A stretch of DNA of 64,000 nt from Natrinema sp. SYSU A 869 (GTDB lineage Archaea > Halobacteriota > Halobacteria > Halobacteriales > Natrialbaceae): contig NZ_CP082249.1 in NCBI RefSeq assembly GCF_019879105.1, positions 248,001 to 312,000 of the forward strand. Reading direction: 5' to 3'. Every line of letters starts with the position of its first letter. Position 1 is the stretch's first letter. A program made the position numbers and the translations under genes. Below the pieces are notes generated by a model. That model worked only from the letters and a program-made list of their open reading frames with translations, was not told where the DNA came from and searched no databases. Shown here piece by piece: positions 1 to 9,910 of the stretch.

Positions 1-528
1 GTGTCAGGGTTCCTCGAACTCTCGATTCTCGTCCTCCTGATCATCGGCGCGGCCCAGATCATGATCCGGGGCGGCGCGTTCGAAGTCTTACTGGAGTGGT
101 CGCTCGAGAACCTCGCGACGAACGTCCGGAACGCCGAACTCACGATGGTCGGCACCGCGGCGCTGATCAACGCGATCATCACGATCAACACCGCCGCCGA
201 GGTCGCGATCGGCCCCTACATCTCGAAGATCGGCGAGCGGTTCAACCTGAACGGCTACCGCCGGGCGAACATCTTAGACGGCCAGACCGCCGCCATGGGC
301 TACATCTTCCCGTGGTCGGGCGGCGTCCTCGCTGCCTATGGGGCGATGCAGACTCTCCCCGACGATTACGAGTGGTTTACCGAGTCGATGGTTGTCACGC
401 CGATCGACGTCGTCCCGTTCGTCTTCCAAGGCTGGCTACTGGTGGCCGTCTTCGTCATCGCGGCGCTGACCGGCTTCGGTCGCGAGTACCTTACCGACCG
501 CGAGACCGAGGAGGTGGCTCGCGTATGA
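1..528 (+). CDS. Na+/H+ antiporter NhaC family, C-terminal part (5' partial)
   Basis: The window opens inside this gene. The visible 175 residues end an NhaC-type antiporter. They show a hydrophobic segment, a conserved polar stretch around TMVGTAALINAIITINTAAEVAIGPYI, a loop with LDGQTAAMGYIFPWSGG, and a final membrane helix near residues 138-160 followed by a charged tail. NhaC proteins exchange external protons for internal Na+ at the cytoplasmic membrane, a central need in a halophile. The GTG at base 1 is in frame but is probably an internal valine. The stop codon overlaps the ATG of the next gene (ATGA), so the two are likely co-transcribed. Family assignment is from recognisable motifs only. 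Confidence 0.8.
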   Translation: MSGFLELSILVLLIIGAAQIMIRGGAFEVLLEWSLENLATNVRNAELTMVGTAALINAIITINTAAEVAIGPYISKIGERFNLNGYRRANILDGQTAAMGYIFPWSGGVLAAYGAMQTLPDDYEWFTESMVVTPIDVVPFVFQGWLLVAVFVIAALTGFGREYLTDRETEEVARV

Positions 529-797
529 GCTTCCTCGGAAAGTACCTCAAGGGCTGGCGGTTCCGGACGTCTCGCCCGGCCCTCGAGCAGGGAAGCGAGG
601 TCGATGTCTTCATCGCGGAGTCGAACGGCACATCGGGCCGCGCGTACATCGGTGACACTGAACTGGTCGTCGAGGGTGCCGGTCCGGGAACGGTCGAAAA
701 GCAGGTCCGGGTCCGCGTGACCGAGTTCGATGAGACCACTGCGAGCGGTCGCGGTGAACTCCTCGAAATCGTCGGCGAGAGTTCCTACGAAGGCTGA
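525..797 (+). CDS. Small TRAM-like domain protein (DUF7513-type)
   Basis: This 90-residue protein starts MSFLGKYLKGWRF, at an ATG overlapping the stop of the antiporter gene by four bases. Residues 20-85 form a compact beta-rich region, with VDVFIAESNGTSGRAYIGDTELVVEGAG and then VRVRVTEFDETTASGRGELLEIV. This resembles a TRAM/OB-type fold, used in other proteins for RNA binding. I recognise it as a widespread haloarchaeal small protein family (DUF7513). No catalytic residues are evident. Its coupling to the antiporter gene is positional; a shared function is not implied. The RNA-binding idea is inference. Confidence 0.75.
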   Translation: MSFLGKYLKGWRFRTSRPALEQGSEVDVFIAESNGTSGRAYIGDTELVVEGAGPGTVEKQVRVRVTEFDETTASGRGELLEIVGESSYEG

Positions 798-822
798 AGC
801 GGTCTCAGACCGCGATCTTCTC

Positions 823-1281
823 TCACGGCTCGAGTGTAAGCGCGTCGTCGGCCGCGTTCTGGAGGGCGTCCGAGCGGCCGTGCGAGCCCGGCGCGATCGC
901 GATCGTTTCCACACCGACCGTACCCGCGTACTCGAGGACGGGTTTGAAATCAGTGTCCCTCGAGACGATCGCGAGTTGGTCGATAGTGCCGTCGCCTGCG
1001 AGCGCGGTCGCGTCGACGGCGAGTTTCACGTCGACGTCGCCGCTGGTGATGATTACCTCGAAGCCGCGGGCTTCGGCGGCTTGGATGAGGCCGGGCGTGG
1101 CGTGTTCGTCGAGGTAGACTCGAATGACGCCGACACGACCGAGCCTGCGAGCCGTATCGCGGAGATCATCAAGGTCGACGTCGAACTCGTCGCGGAAGAC
1201 GTTCGGCCCGTCGACGAACAACCCTACTGCCGGTTCGGTTACGGTGTCGGGCGAAAGACGTGCGCGAACGCGGTCAAACAT
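823..1281 (-). CDS. NYN-domain (PIN-like) nuclease family protein
   Basis: This 152-residue protein has the NYN fold signature. Residues 18-30 read AVGLFVDGPNVFR with the first metal-binding Asp. An acidic LDDLRD segment follows, then GFEVIITSGDVDVKLAVDATAL carrying the second and third acidic residues, and IDQLAIVSRDTDFKPVLEYA carrying the fourth. NYN proteins are PIN-like, metal-dependent ribonuclease-fold proteins. The archaeal relatives (TIGR00288 type) have no firm substrate. All four acidic positions appear intact, so it is probably active. It is transcribed towards the antiporter genes and stands alone. RNA processing or decay is inferred. Confidence 0.85.
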   Translation of the reverse strand: MFDRVRARLSPDTVTEPAVGLFVDGPNVFRDEFDVDLDDLRDTARRLGRVGVIRVYLDEHATPGLIQAAEARGFEVIITSGDVDVKLAVDATALAGDGTIDQLAIVSRDTDFKPVLEYAGTVGVETIAIAPGSHGRSDALQNAADDALTLEP

Positions 1282-1610
1282 GGTCAGTTACCGGAATTTT
1301 CCCGTGCACGGAAATAGGTGTGACGACTCGGTAGTGTCGTCGATCGTCTCGTTGATAGGTTCGGTCAGCTACACGAATCGTGACTGTGAGAGACTGACTG
1401 GCCATACGAATCCACTACCCAAAGTGTGAAATAAATATTTTCTAAATCTATTTTCATGAAATATTAAGAATCTTACAATACTCGACACTCCAAAACATGG
1501 GTGAGAGAGTGTATACCATCCTGAATTACAAAACTAGTGTCCATATTTTATTGTAATTCATTATGTTTAGGAATTATTTAATATCGGTATCGTATTTCTT
1601 CGGTTGCATT
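1282..1610. other. AT-rich intergenic region upstream of subtilase 1
   Basis: This spacer separates the divergent NYN and subtilase genes. From about 1425 to 1610 it is far richer in A and T than its surroundings, with no convincing ORF. It carries the subtilase promoter (separate entry). Base composition this different may reflect a regulatory region or a foreign insertion boundary. I see no inverted repeats typical of an insertion sequence. Confidence 0.6.
1573..1584 (+). promoter_or_regulatory. TATA-like box of subtilase gene 1
   Basis: The run ATTATTTAATAT is centred about 32 bp before the ATG at 1611. That spacing fits a haloarchaeal TATA box with a start site only a few bases before the start codon. 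An ORF start at 1563 would place the box inside the coding region, so this site supports 1611. Confidence 0.55.
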
Positions 1611-3248
1611 ATGTCCGATAGAAATAACCAACGGGTCGGTCGGCGATCGCTTTTACAATCAATCGGCGCATTCGGCGCGCTAGTCGGTCTCGGTGGCATC
1701 ACGTCCGCGACGCCAGGGCGGGAGCCAGGACCGAAGAAAGACGAACTCATCGTCGGGGTCGATTCCGATGTCTCCAATATTGAAGCAGTTGTGGAGCCGA
1801 AGATTCCGAGCAACGCGAAGATCGTCCACACGAACGAGACGCTCGGCTATGCCGCAGTCGAGATCGCTGACGAGGCTTCAATACAGGCCAAGGAAACCGT
1901 CCTCGATGCTGATGAGGTTACGTACTCCGAAGACAACGTGACCTATGAGGCCATCGGGGCGGACCCACAGGAACTGGAAAGCGATGCTGATACGGCGTCG
2001 ACACTCTACACCCCGAACGACCCGAACCTCGGGAGTCAGTACGCACCACAGCAGGTGAACGCGCCGGAAGCCTGGGAAACGACCCTCGGCGATCCGGATG
2101 TCACGATTTCGATCGTCGATCAGGGGGTCCAGTACGACCACCCAGATCTCTCTGGGAACATGGATAGAAGCGTTTCGAACGGCGGCTCCGACTTCGTCGA
2201 TAATGACGGCGATCCATACCCAGTAAGCGCAAGCGAGAATCACGGGACGCACGTTGCTGGTATCGCAGCCGGTGGCACCGATAACGGGACGGGACACGCC
2301 GGCATCTCGAACTGTTCGCTGCTCTCGGCACGTGCACTCGGTGACGGTCAGGGCGGTTCGCTCTCCGATATCGCCGATGCGATCCAGTGGTCGGCTGATC
2401 AGGGAGCGGACATCATCAACATGTCCCTCGGTGGCGGCGGTGCGACGCAACTGATGCGGGAAGCCTGTCAGTACGCCAAATCGCAGGGGGCATTGCTCGT
2501 CGCGGCAGCCGGTAACGACTACGGCAGTAGCGTCTCGTACCCAGCCGCCCACGACAGTGTCGTGGCCGTCTCCTCACTCGACGAGGGAGAAACACTGTCG
2601 GACTTCTCGAACCTCGGCCCGGAGATCGAACTCGCCGCACCCGGTGACGATGTCCTCTCGAGTGTTCCCTGGGACGACTACGACTACTTCCCGGGGACCT
2701 CGATGGCCTCACCGGTCGTCGCCGGTGTCGCCGGGCTCACGCTTTCGGCGTGGCCGAACCTCTCGAACGAGCAACTGCGTACACACCTCCAGGACACCGC
2801 CGTCGATGTTGGCCTCTCGGGGAACGAACAGGGCAGCGGTCGCGTCGACGCGGGCAACGCCGTCACCACCGAGCCGGGTAGTTCTCCAGATCCGAACCCG
2901 GATCCCGGCGAGTGCGGTGACGAGGTCAACACTGCAAGCGCGGATGGCGAACTCAGTGGTGGCTGGGGCGGTAATCCGAGCGACACCTATACCTACCAGC
3001 TCCAGACGGTCGATCCATGCAGTGCCACTATTACCCTCGAGGGACCGACCAGCGCTGACTTCGACCTCTACCTGACGGTCGACGGACGGACGCCGACGAT
3101 ATCGGACTACGACGAGCGCTCGGCAAGCGAAGACAGTAACGAAACGATCGAGGTTGACCTCACCGGCAGCGAAGCGTTCGGCCTCCTCGTCAGCCGGTAC
3201 ACCGGTAGCGGTTCTTATACCATGACCGTCGACGAAAGTGGTCGCTAA
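1611..3248 (+). CDS. Tat-exported S8 serine protease (halolysin-like) 1
   Basis: This is an extracellular subtilase of 545 residues. The N-terminus carries a Tat signal (RRSLLQ then a hydrophobic stretch, ending near SAT at 32-34). An inhibitor-type propeptide spans about 45-115 and the peptidase domain about 135-430. The catalytic residues lie in ISIVDQG (Asp near 170), HGTHVAG (His near 211), AAAGND (oxyanion Asn near 302) and GTSMASP (Ser near 364). A PPC-like beta domain with [13 protein letters not shown] closes the protein, as in haloarchaeal halolysins. The start at 1611 is preferred because of the promoter and because the Tat motif then sits normally. A paralogue follows directly. It probably degrades external protein. 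Confidence 0.93.
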   Translation: MSDRNNQRVGRRSLLQSIGAFGALVGLGGITSATPGREPGPKKDELIVGVDSDVSNIEAVVEPKIPSNAKIVHTNETLGYAAVEIADEASIQAKETVLDADEVTYSEDNVTYEAIGADPQELESDADTASTLYTPNDPNLGSQYAPQQVNAPEAWETTLGDPDVTISIVDQGVQYDHPDLSGNMDRSVSNGGSDFVDNDGDPYPVSASENHGTHVAGIAAGGTDNGTGHAGISNCSLLSARALGDGQGGSLSDIADAIQWSADQGADIINMSLGGGGATQLMREACQYAKSQGALLVAAAGNDYGSSVSYPAAHDSVVAVSSLDEGETLSDFSNLGPEIELAAPGDDVLSSVPWDDYDYFPGTSMASPVVAGVAGLTLSAWPNLSNEQLRTHLQDTAVDVGLSGNEQGSGRVDAGNAVTTEPGSSPDPNPDPGECGDEVNTASADGELSGGWGGNPSDTYTYQLQTVDPCSATITLEGPTSADFDLYLTVDGRTPTISDYDERSASEDSNETIEVDLTGSEAFGLLVSRYTGSGSYTMTVDESGR

Positions 3249-3606
3249 ACCGAGAGACGGATGCTACTACCCTGCTAGGGAATACACGGAATCTCTCGGA
3301 AATCGTCGAATGTGGCGTCCGGGAACCGGTCGCGACCATGGGGCAGTCGGGTCCGGGTGAGCAGCGAGGACCCGTTCCCACGGCAGTCCTGCAGCCAGTT
3401 GTCTGCCGTGCGGTCGCGTTATTCTTGGAAACGCCATACCGGTTCTCGTATCCATTCGGCCGGACATAAAGAACCGACTTCATATGTTCATACCTGATTT
3501 CCAAAGAAGATAGATTCTGACACCAATACGACCATATTTTCCAAAATAAATCCCTCGGTTGTTCGATAAGGGTTTACTAATTTCAGGTATTGATGACTGT
3601 CGTCCC
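3249..3606. promoter_or_regulatory. Spacer between tandem subtilases with promoter of gene 2
   Basis: The 358-bp spacer holds no convincing gene. Its last 130 bp are AT-rich, and the TATA-like run GGTTTACTAATTT at 3571-3583 is centred 30 bp before the ATG at 3607. That predicts a leaderless transcript, so the second protease has its own promoter and is not only read through from the first. Confidence 0.5.
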
Positions 3607-5229
3607 ATGACACAGAACGGTCCCCCGGACGCCGCCACCGATCGCACGTACGACCGCCGATCAATCCTGACCGGTGCCGGTTCGATCGCCGTCGGCGGGC
3701 TGATCGGCTCGAGCGGCGTCGCGACCGCGACCCCGAGCCGCGAACCGGGGCCGAAGAGAGACGAGATCATCGTCGGCATCTCGCCGTCGACCGCGGACGT
3801 GGCCGGTGAGGCGCGTGCCGCCATCCCCGGCGATGCCGACGTCGTCCACGCGAACGAATCGATTCACTACGCCGTCGTTTCCTTCCCCTCTGACGCGCCC
3901 GCTCACGCACGCGACGAATTCATCGACGCCATCACCAGTTCGCCCGCCATCGAGTACGCGGAACCCAACGTGACGATCGAGTCGCTGCTCGAGCCGGACG
4001 ACCCCTACTACGATCATCAGCACGCTCCTCAGCAGATCGACTGCGAGAGCGCCTGGGAGACGACGCGCGGCAGCGAGGACGTGGTCATCTCCGTCGTCGA
4101 CCAGGGGATTCAATACGATCACCCCGCGCTTGAGGCGGTCGTCGACGACCGGATCGGCGAGGACTTCATCGACAATGACGGCGATCCGTATCCCGCCCAC
4201 GGCGCGGAACACGGCACCCATGTCGGCGGAATCGCCGCCGGCGGGACGGACGACGGGACCGGCCACGCCGGCGTCAGCGACTGCTCGCTCCTCTCGGTCC
4301 GCGCACTCAACGAAAACGGCGTGGGATCGCTCTCCGATATTGCCGATGCGATCCAGTGGTCCGCCGACGCGGGGGCCGATATTATCAACCTCTCGCTGGG
4401 CGTCGACGGCTCCTACGACACGCTGACGTCGGCCTGTGAGTACGCGGCCGACCGCGGCGTCCTGCTGGTCGGGGCGGCCGGCAACGACGGGGACAACCGC
4501 GTCTACTCTCCGGCCGCCGAGGACACCGTCGTCGCCGTTTCGGCCGTCGAGAGCGACGATTCGATCGCCTCCTTTTCGAACACCGGCTCGGCGATCGAAC
4601 TCGCCGCACCGGGGAGCCGAATCATCTCGAGCGTGACCGGTGACGACTACTTGCAAATGTCGGGTACGTCAATGGCAGCGCCGGTGGTCTCCGGCGTGGC
4701 AGGCCTCGCGCTCTCGGCCTATCCCGACCTCTCGCGGACGGAACTGCGAGAACACCTCCGGGCGACGGCCGTCGGCGTCGGTCTCGCCGACGACGAGCAG
4801 GGGTACGGACGCGTCGACGCGGGTGCGGCGGTCGAGACGGATCCGTTCTCCGACAGCAGCGACGGCGCGGACAATCAGGAGTCGCCCGGCGAGTGCGGCG
4901 ACGAGACGATCACTGCAAGTGCGAGCGACACGCTCGACGGCAGCGGCTGGTGGGGCGACAGCGATCGGTACAGTTACTCACTACACACCGACGACCCCTG
5001 TTCGATCACGGTCTCGCTCGAGGGGCCGAGCAGTGGCGACTTCGACCTCTACGTGTCCACGGACGGTCGCTCACCGACTAGGTGGGATCACGACGAGGCG
5101 GCGTCGGGGTCGGGCACGAGCGGCTCAATTACGCTCTCGCTGGACGGCGGCGAGGCGTTCGGTCTCCAAGTCCACGCGAACAGCGGGAGCGGCGAGTACA
5201 CGCTCCGGCTCGAGGAACACGGGCGATAG
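3607..5229 (+). CDS. Tat-exported S8 serine protease (halolysin-like) 2
   Basis: This 540-residue paralogue of the preceding gene has the same architecture. A Tat signal (DRRSILTGAG) is followed by a propeptide and a subtilase domain with ISVVDQG (Asp), HGTHVGG (His), AAGNDGD (Asn) and GTSMAAP (Ser). A C-terminal PPC-like domain contains DFDLYVSTDGRSP. Both copies share PREPGPK-type sequence after the signal and the stretch [14 protein letters not shown], so they arose by tandem duplication. This copy is more GC-biased in codon use than the first. The start is set by the Tat signal and the TATA box 30 bp upstream. It is expected to be secreted folded and to self-process. Confidence 0.93.
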   Translation: MTQNGPPDAATDRTYDRRSILTGAGSIAVGGLIGSSGVATATPSREPGPKRDEIIVGISPSTADVAGEARAAIPGDADVVHANESIHYAVVSFPSDAPAHARDEFIDAITSSPAIEYAEPNVTIESLLEPDDPYYDHQHAPQQIDCESAWETTRGSEDVVISVVDQGIQYDHPALEAVVDDRIGEDFIDNDGDPYPAHGAEHGTHVGGIAAGGTDDGTGHAGVSDCSLLSVRALNENGVGSLSDIADAIQWSADAGADIINLSLGVDGSYDTLTSACEYAADRGVLLVGAAGNDGDNRVYSPAAEDTVVAVSAVESDDSIASFSNTGSAIELAAPGSRIISSVTGDDYLQMSGTSMAAPVVSGVAGLALSAYPDLSRTELREHLRATAVGVGLADDEQGYGRVDAGAAVETDPFSDSSDGADNQESPGECGDETITASASDTLDGSGWWGDSDRYSYSLHTDDPCSITVSLEGPSSGDFDLYVSTDGRSPTRWDHDEAASGSGTSGSITLSLDGGEAFGLQVHANSGSGEYTLRLEEHGR

Positions 5230-5323
5230 CGAAGCGAAGCCGGTCCCGCCGGCGGGCCGATTCCGCGAAATCGCACTCGAACCGACAAATCGGCCGCAGC
5301 GCGGGATCCCGCGTTCGGCCGCG

Positions 5324-6805
5324 CTATTCGAAGACAAAGTAGTCCCGTTCCTCACCCTGGACGGAGATCCACTTGGGCTCGGTGAGTTCGCGGGTGATCC
5401 ACTCGCCGTGGTAGCGACCGAGACCGGACTGCTTGACACCGCCGAATGGCGCGTTGTGGTCCTCATTGATCGGCTGGTCGTTGATGTGGACCATGCCGGC
5501 CTCAACCCGATCGGCGAGGTCGCGGGCCCGCTCCTCGTCCTCGCAGAAGACCGACGCCGAGAGGCCGTACTCGGTGTCGTTGGCCAGTTCGATGGCCTCC
5601 TCGTCGTCGGCGAACGGGATCACGGGTGCGACGGGGCCAAAGTGCTCGTTACACGCCGTCGGCATGTCATTGGTACAGTCCGAGAGGACCGTCGGCTCGA
5701 CGAACAGGCCGTCGGCCTCGCCGCCGGTTTCGAGGGTCGCACCCGCCTCGATCGAGTCCCCGATGAACGCGACCAGATCGTCGCGCTGGGTCTCGTTTTG
5801 CACCGGGCCGAACGTGACGTCCTCGTTCTCCGATGGATCACCGATAGTGAGTGACTCTGCATGGTCGACCAGCAGGTCGATGTACTCGTCGTACAGGTCC
5901 TCGTGGACGAGATGCCGATTGATCGAAATGCAGACCTGCCCCTGATGGAAGAACGAGCCGAAGGCACCGGCGCGCGCGGCCCGCTCGAGATCGACCTCGT
6001 CGGTGACGATGAAGGGCGCATTGCCCCCGAGCTCGAGAGCGGGCAGCGCGAGGCTCTGGCCGGCGTTCTCTGCGACGCCCTTGCCGACGGCCGTCGACCC
6101 GGTAAAGGAGATCACCCGCGGCGTCGGATGGCTCGTCATTCGGTCGCCGATGTCCGAGCCGCGGCCGGTGACGACGTTGACGACGCCGTCCGGGACGCCG
6201 GCCGCCTCACAGAGCTTCGCGATGAGCAGCCCGCCCGTGATCGGGGTGTCCGTCGCCGGCTTCAGGACGACGGTGTTCCCCAGCGCGATCGCCGGCGCAA
6301 GGGCTCGCAGGGAGAGGTGCAGCGGGAAGTTCCACGGCGAGATGATGCCGACGACGCCGACCGGTTCGTGGACGATGTGGTTGTCCTTGTCGTCGACCGA
6401 CGGGGACGGGCGGACCTCCTCCTCGGGGGGCTCGAGGTCGAGTGCCATCTCCACGTCGCCGGTCGCGGTGGCGAACTCGCCCATGGCGCGGTAGCCCGGG
6501 GTGCCGGCCTCCGTCGCGAGCAGCCCGGCGATCTCCTCGAAGTGCGCGTTGAGTTCGTCCAGCAGGTTTTCGACGATCTCGTCGCGCTCCTCGCGCGGCA
6601 TCGCTTCCCAGTCGGGCTGGGCCGTCTCGGCCGCGTCGTAGGCGGCGTCGACGTCATCGACCGTCGCCGCCGGCACCTCCGTAAACACTTCCTGTTTCGA
6701 CGGGTTCTCGACGAGGATCGTCTCGTCGCTCGCGGCGTCGCACCACTCACCGTCGATGTATAGCTGGTTCCAGTCGGCCTGTGGCTCGAGTGCTGGCGTG
6801 CTCAT
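5324..6805 (-). CDS. NAD(P)-dependent aldehyde dehydrogenase
   Basis: This 493-residue protein has full family length. The cofactor-binding motifs are GIISPWNFPLHLSLRAL and the ISFTGSTAVGKGVAE turn. The general base lies in ALELGGNAPFIV (Glu) and the catalytic cysteine in FFHQGQVCISINRH. The C-terminal substrate region includes PFGGVKQSGLGRYHG. Enzymes of this type oxidise aldehydes to acids with NAD or NADP in the cytoplasm. The substrate cannot be read from sequence; the family includes benzaldehyde- and succinate-semialdehyde-type enzymes. It is convergent with the second protease and divergent from gcvT, with no obvious operon partner. Confidence 0.92.
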   Translation of the reverse strand: MSTPALEPQADWNQLYIDGEWCDAASDETILVENPSKQEVFTEVPAATVDDVDAAYDAAETAQPDWEAMPREERDEIVENLLDELNAHFEEIAGLLATEAGTPGYRAMGEFATATGDVEMALDLEPPEEEVRPSPSVDDKDNHIVHEPVGVVGIISPWNFPLHLSLRALAPAIALGNTVVLKPATDTPITGGLLIAKLCEAAGVPDGVVNVVTGRGSDIGDRMTSHPTPRVISFTGSTAVGKGVAENAGQSLALPALELGGNAPFIVTDEVDLERAARAGAFGSFFHQGQVCISINRHLVHEDLYDEYIDLLVDHAESLTIGDPSENEDVTFGPVQNETQRDDLVAFIGDSIEAGATLETGGEADGLFVEPTVLSDCTNDMPTACNEHFGPVAPVIPFADDEEAIELANDTEYGLSASVFCEDEERARDLADRVEAGMVHINDQPINEDHNAPFGGVKQSGLGRYHGEWITRELTEPKWISVQGEERDYFVFE

Positions 6806-7003
6806 ACGCCGCTGCGTACGTTATTTTCAGTCTTATGTGTTCGGCAACCGGAGACGATAGGTGAGCCCGTTGTAACCGAAACGAGTTACGGGTCGGCCAT
6901 GGAGATTGGTCCGCTGTCGAGACCGTCACCTTGGTGGCGGGGCGACTGCCGTCGCGATCAGCCGACGAAAAGACATTACTACACCGGGGGTGATATCCCG
7001 ACT

Positions 7004-8143
7004 ATGCCGCTTCAGACGCCGCCGTTACGTGGGATTCACGACGAGCGTGGAGCGAAGTTTACGGAGTTTGGCGGCTGGGACATGCCGGTGGAGTTCGATT
7101 CGATCCGGGCGGAGCACGCGGCCGTGCGGGAGGATGTCGGGGTCTTTGACGTCTCGCATATGGGCCAGATACACGTCACCGGCCCGGACGCGACCGAGTT
7201 GATGCAGCGGCTCACCTCGAACGACGTCTCCCGGCTCAAGGTCGGCGACTCCCAGTACGCCGCGATCACCGACGAGGACGGGATCATCATCGATGATACC
7301 GTCGTCTATCGGCTGCCCGCCGAGGGCGAGACGCTGCCGGAATCCCGCGGAGACGGCGACGCCGCCGACGGCGACCCGACGTACCTATTCGTCCCCAACG
7401 CCGGCACCGACGAGGCGACCCACGAACGATGGATCAGCTACCGCAACGAGTGGGGGCTTGAGGCGACCGTCGACAACCGGACCGACGAGTACGCGATGTT
7501 CGCCGTTCAGGGGCCGAACGCGGTCGGCCTGGTCGAAGATCTCACCGCGGAATCCGTTGACGACCTCGATCGGTTCGAGGCTCGGTACGCGACGATCGAC
7601 GACGTCGACTGCTGGATGGCCCGGACGGGCTACACGGGCGAAGACGGCTTCGAACTGATCGTTCCCTGGGCGGCAGCAACGGATATCTGGACGGCGTTCG
7701 ACTGCCAGCCCTGCGGGCTGGGTGCGCGCGATACGCTCCGGATCGAAGCCGGCTTGCTGCTCGCCGGGCAGGACTTCGACCCCGACTCGAACCCGCGGAC
7801 GCCCTACGAGGCCGGTATCGGCTTTACGGTCGCGCTCGAGACCGATTTCGTGGGCCGGGACGCATTGGCTGGGATCGAGGAGGCGGGCGTCGACGAGCGA
7901 CTCGTCGGCTTCCAGTTGATCGACCGCGGTGTCCCCAGACACGGCTACGACATCACGACCACCGAGAGCCGGGTCGTCGGCACCGTCACCAGCGGGACGA
8001 TGAGCCCGACCCTCGAGAAGCCGATCGGCCTCGGGTACGTGCCGGTTGAGTACGCGGAGCCGGGGACCACCCTGCAGGTAGTCGTCCGTGGCCAATCGAA
8101 GAAAGCGAGAGTCGAAACCACACCCTTCATCGACACAGTATAA
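7004..8143 (+). CDS. gcvT: Aminomethyltransferase, glycine cleavage T protein
   Basis: The T protein transfers the methylene group from the lipoyl arm of GcvH to tetrahydrofolate and releases ammonia. The 379 residues begin [19 protein letters not shown]. They contain the conserved [12 protein letters not shown], the [12 protein letters not shown] folate-site motif, and [12 protein letters not shown]. The C-terminal barrel domain has [10 protein letters not shown] and [19 protein letters not shown]. An upstream in-frame ATG exists, but the family always starts near 7004. The stop overlaps the start of gcvH (TAATG), showing an operon. The gcvP subunit genes do not follow and must lie elsewhere. 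Confidence 0.95.
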   Translation: MPLQTPPLRGIHDERGAKFTEFGGWDMPVEFDSIRAEHAAVREDVGVFDVSHMGQIHVTGPDATELMQRLTSNDVSRLKVGDSQYAAITDEDGIIIDDTVVYRLPAEGETLPESRGDGDAADGDPTYLFVPNAGTDEATHERWISYRNEWGLEATVDNRTDEYAMFAVQGPNAVGLVEDLTAESVDDLDRFEARYATIDDVDCWMARTGYTGEDGFELIVPWAAATDIWTAFDCQPCGLGARDTLRIEAGLLLAGQDFDPDSNPRTPYEAGIGFTVALETDFVGRDALAGIEEAGVDERLVGFQLIDRGVPRHGYDITTTESRVVGTVTSGTMSPTLEKPIGLGYVPVEYAEPGTTLQVVVRGQSKKARVETTPFIDTV

Positions 8144-8526
8144 TGAGCTTCGACGTTCCCGACGATAGACGGTACCTGGAATCGCACGAGTGGGCACTCG
8201 AGACTGACGGCGTCGTCCGCGTGGGTATCTCCGACTTTGCACAGGACGAACTCGGCGACGTGGTCTTCGTCGAACTCCCCGACGAGGGCGACGAGCTCGA
8301 GCAAGAAACGGAGTTCGGCGTCGTGGAGTCGATCAAGGCCGTCTCCGATCTCTATGCGCCCGTCAGCGGCGAGGTCGTCGCGATCAACGACGACCTGTTC
8401 GACGGCCCTGAACTCGTCAACGAGGACCCCTTCGGCGAGGGCTGGATGCTCGAAATTGAGGCCGATGATCTCGACGAACTCGAAGACTTGTTGACCGCTG
8501 ACGAGTACGAAGATCAGATCGCCTGA
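8143..8526 (+). CDS. gcvH: Glycine cleavage system H protein
   Basis: GcvH carries a lipoyl group between the P, T and L proteins. The 127 residues are normal for the family. The lipoylation site is Lys65 in [15 protein letters not shown], preceded by [15 protein letters not shown] and followed by [11 protein letters not shown]. The C-terminus is rich in Asp and Glu, as expected in a halophile. The ATG overlaps the last base of gcvT, so the two are translationally coupled. Confidence 0.96.
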   Translation: MSFDVPDDRRYLESHEWALETDGVVRVGISDFAQDELGDVVFVELPDEGDELEQETEFGVVESIKAVSDLYAPVSGEVVAINDDLFDGPELVNEDPFGEGWMLEIEADDLDELEDLLTADEYEDQIA

Positions 8527-8726
8527 ACCACGGTTCCATCTTCGACACCGATTCGATCTCTCTGTTTCGGTAGCGATCGCGCTGTTCGCTCCCTCTCATA
8601 CGTTCGTTACTCACTCACCCCTTCACTCTCTCCTCTTACTCTCGAGGCGCTAGCCCGCTCGAGACGCCGAAACGCTGACGGGCCCATCCGAAACTGTTAG
8701 GATAGTTCACACGTTAGCGGACGATA

Positions 8727-9785
8727 GTGGGTCCTCTTGCAGCGACGGCGATCGGTGCGACCTCGGCATCCGCGATAACCGGTCTCGATCTGGCCGTCTT
8801 GCTGTTGCTCCTGCACGTGTGGGGGTTCGTCGTCGGGGTGGACGTCTATAATGACGATGCGGCGTCCGGACTCGACTGGGCCACTCGCCGAATCCACGTG
8901 GGCACGCGACCGTACGCGGTCCTCATGCTCGTCGCGACGGTCATCGTCTGGTTGCCGTTTGCCGTCGGATCGTATCCGTTCCTCGGAAACGCTCCCATCG
9001 GCAGATCGCGGGGCGTCGTCGTCCCCGTCGCTGTCGGTGGCCTGCTGGTCGGCAGTGGATTCTACTTCCTCGGTGGCCTTCTCACCACGCTTCGCTCGTA
9101 CGCCACGCTTCGTCGGGCAACCAGCACTGCCCCCGGAGCCGCTGACCACGGGCTTGTCGCCGTCTCCGGCCGCGTCGTTCCGCTCCGAGAGCCACTCGTG
9201 GCACCACTCACCGGTCGCGACGCGGTCTGGTACCGGCTCACGGCGACGACGACCTCCTCGAAAGACGCCAAGAAGCCAGGCGGCGGCGCTGACGATTCAC
9301 TGTTTCGGAGCGTACTGACGTACTCGACCGACCCGGCCCGTGTGATCGCGGATCAGCGAACCTCGTTTGCCCTCGAAGCCGACACCGGTCGGGTCGTCGT
9401 CGATCCCACGGACGCGGCGTGCCGGCTCGAGCGGCCGGTGTCGAAACGGGTCGCCGCCGATGAGAGCCTACCGGAACCGCTCGCGACCCGACTCTGGGAG
9501 TCAGCCGACCTCGAGACCAGCGATCGGGATCGACGCTACCGCGAGTCAGTCCTCGAGGTCGGCGAAACGGCGACCGTGCTGGGCATCGCCGAATCCGAGG
9601 GTGGAGGCACTTCGATCGTCGCGACCGACGACTCGATCGCCGACTTCGTCGTCGCTCCCGGTGGTGAACGGCAGGTGGCTCGAGCCCTCCGTGAGACGAT
9701 CGCGGGCTGTGTCTTCGCCACCGTCGTACTGACTGGTGGCGGATTCGCTCTTCTGTGGTGGCTCGCCGGCCACGGCCTCCCGTGA
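8727..9785 (+). CDS. Membrane protein with GIDE-like domain (MUL1-type E3 fold)
   Basis: This 352-residue protein has membrane helices near residues 18-37, 66-85 and 95-120 and a last one near 330-350. In between is a soluble region resembling the GIDE/BAM domain: VSGRVVPLREPLVAPLTGRDAVWYRL, then FALEADTGRVVVDP, then RYRESVLEVGETATVLG. In eukaryotes this fold occurs in mitochondrial E3 ligases such as MUL1, where a RING domain follows. Here no RING cysteines are present, so ligase activity is not supported. The start is an unproven GTG. The gene stands alone, with no partner to suggest function. The name E3 ubiquitin ligase family, often attached to such proteins, should not be taken literally. 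Confidence 0.75.
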   Translation: MGPLAATAIGATSASAITGLDLAVLLLLLHVWGFVVGVDVYNDDAASGLDWATRRIHVGTRPYAVLMLVATVIVWLPFAVGSYPFLGNAPIGRSRGVVVPVAVGGLLVGSGFYFLGGLLTTLRSYATLRRATSTAPGAADHGLVAVSGRVVPLREPLVAPLTGRDAVWYRLTATTTSSKDAKKPGGGADDSLFRSVLTYSTDPARVIADQRTSFALEADTGRVVVDPTDAACRLERPVSKRVAADESLPEPLATRLWESADLETSDRDRRYRESVLEVGETATVLGIAESEGGGTSIVATDDSIADFVVAPGGERQVARALRETIAGCVFATVVLTGGGFALLWWLAGHGLP

Positions 9786-9910
9786 ACTCACCGACAGTGA
9801 CCGACAGAGAGAGGACAAGAGACCAAAGTGTCCGCAGCGAGCGCATACGGATCGATCAGACGCGTTCGACCCACACGAACCGGTAGCGTCTCAGAAAACG
9901 AACCGCTCAC

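Noticed and set aside
8727-9785. Calling the GIDE-like protein an E3 ubiquitin ligase
   Set aside because: The RING cysteines needed for ligase activity are missing.
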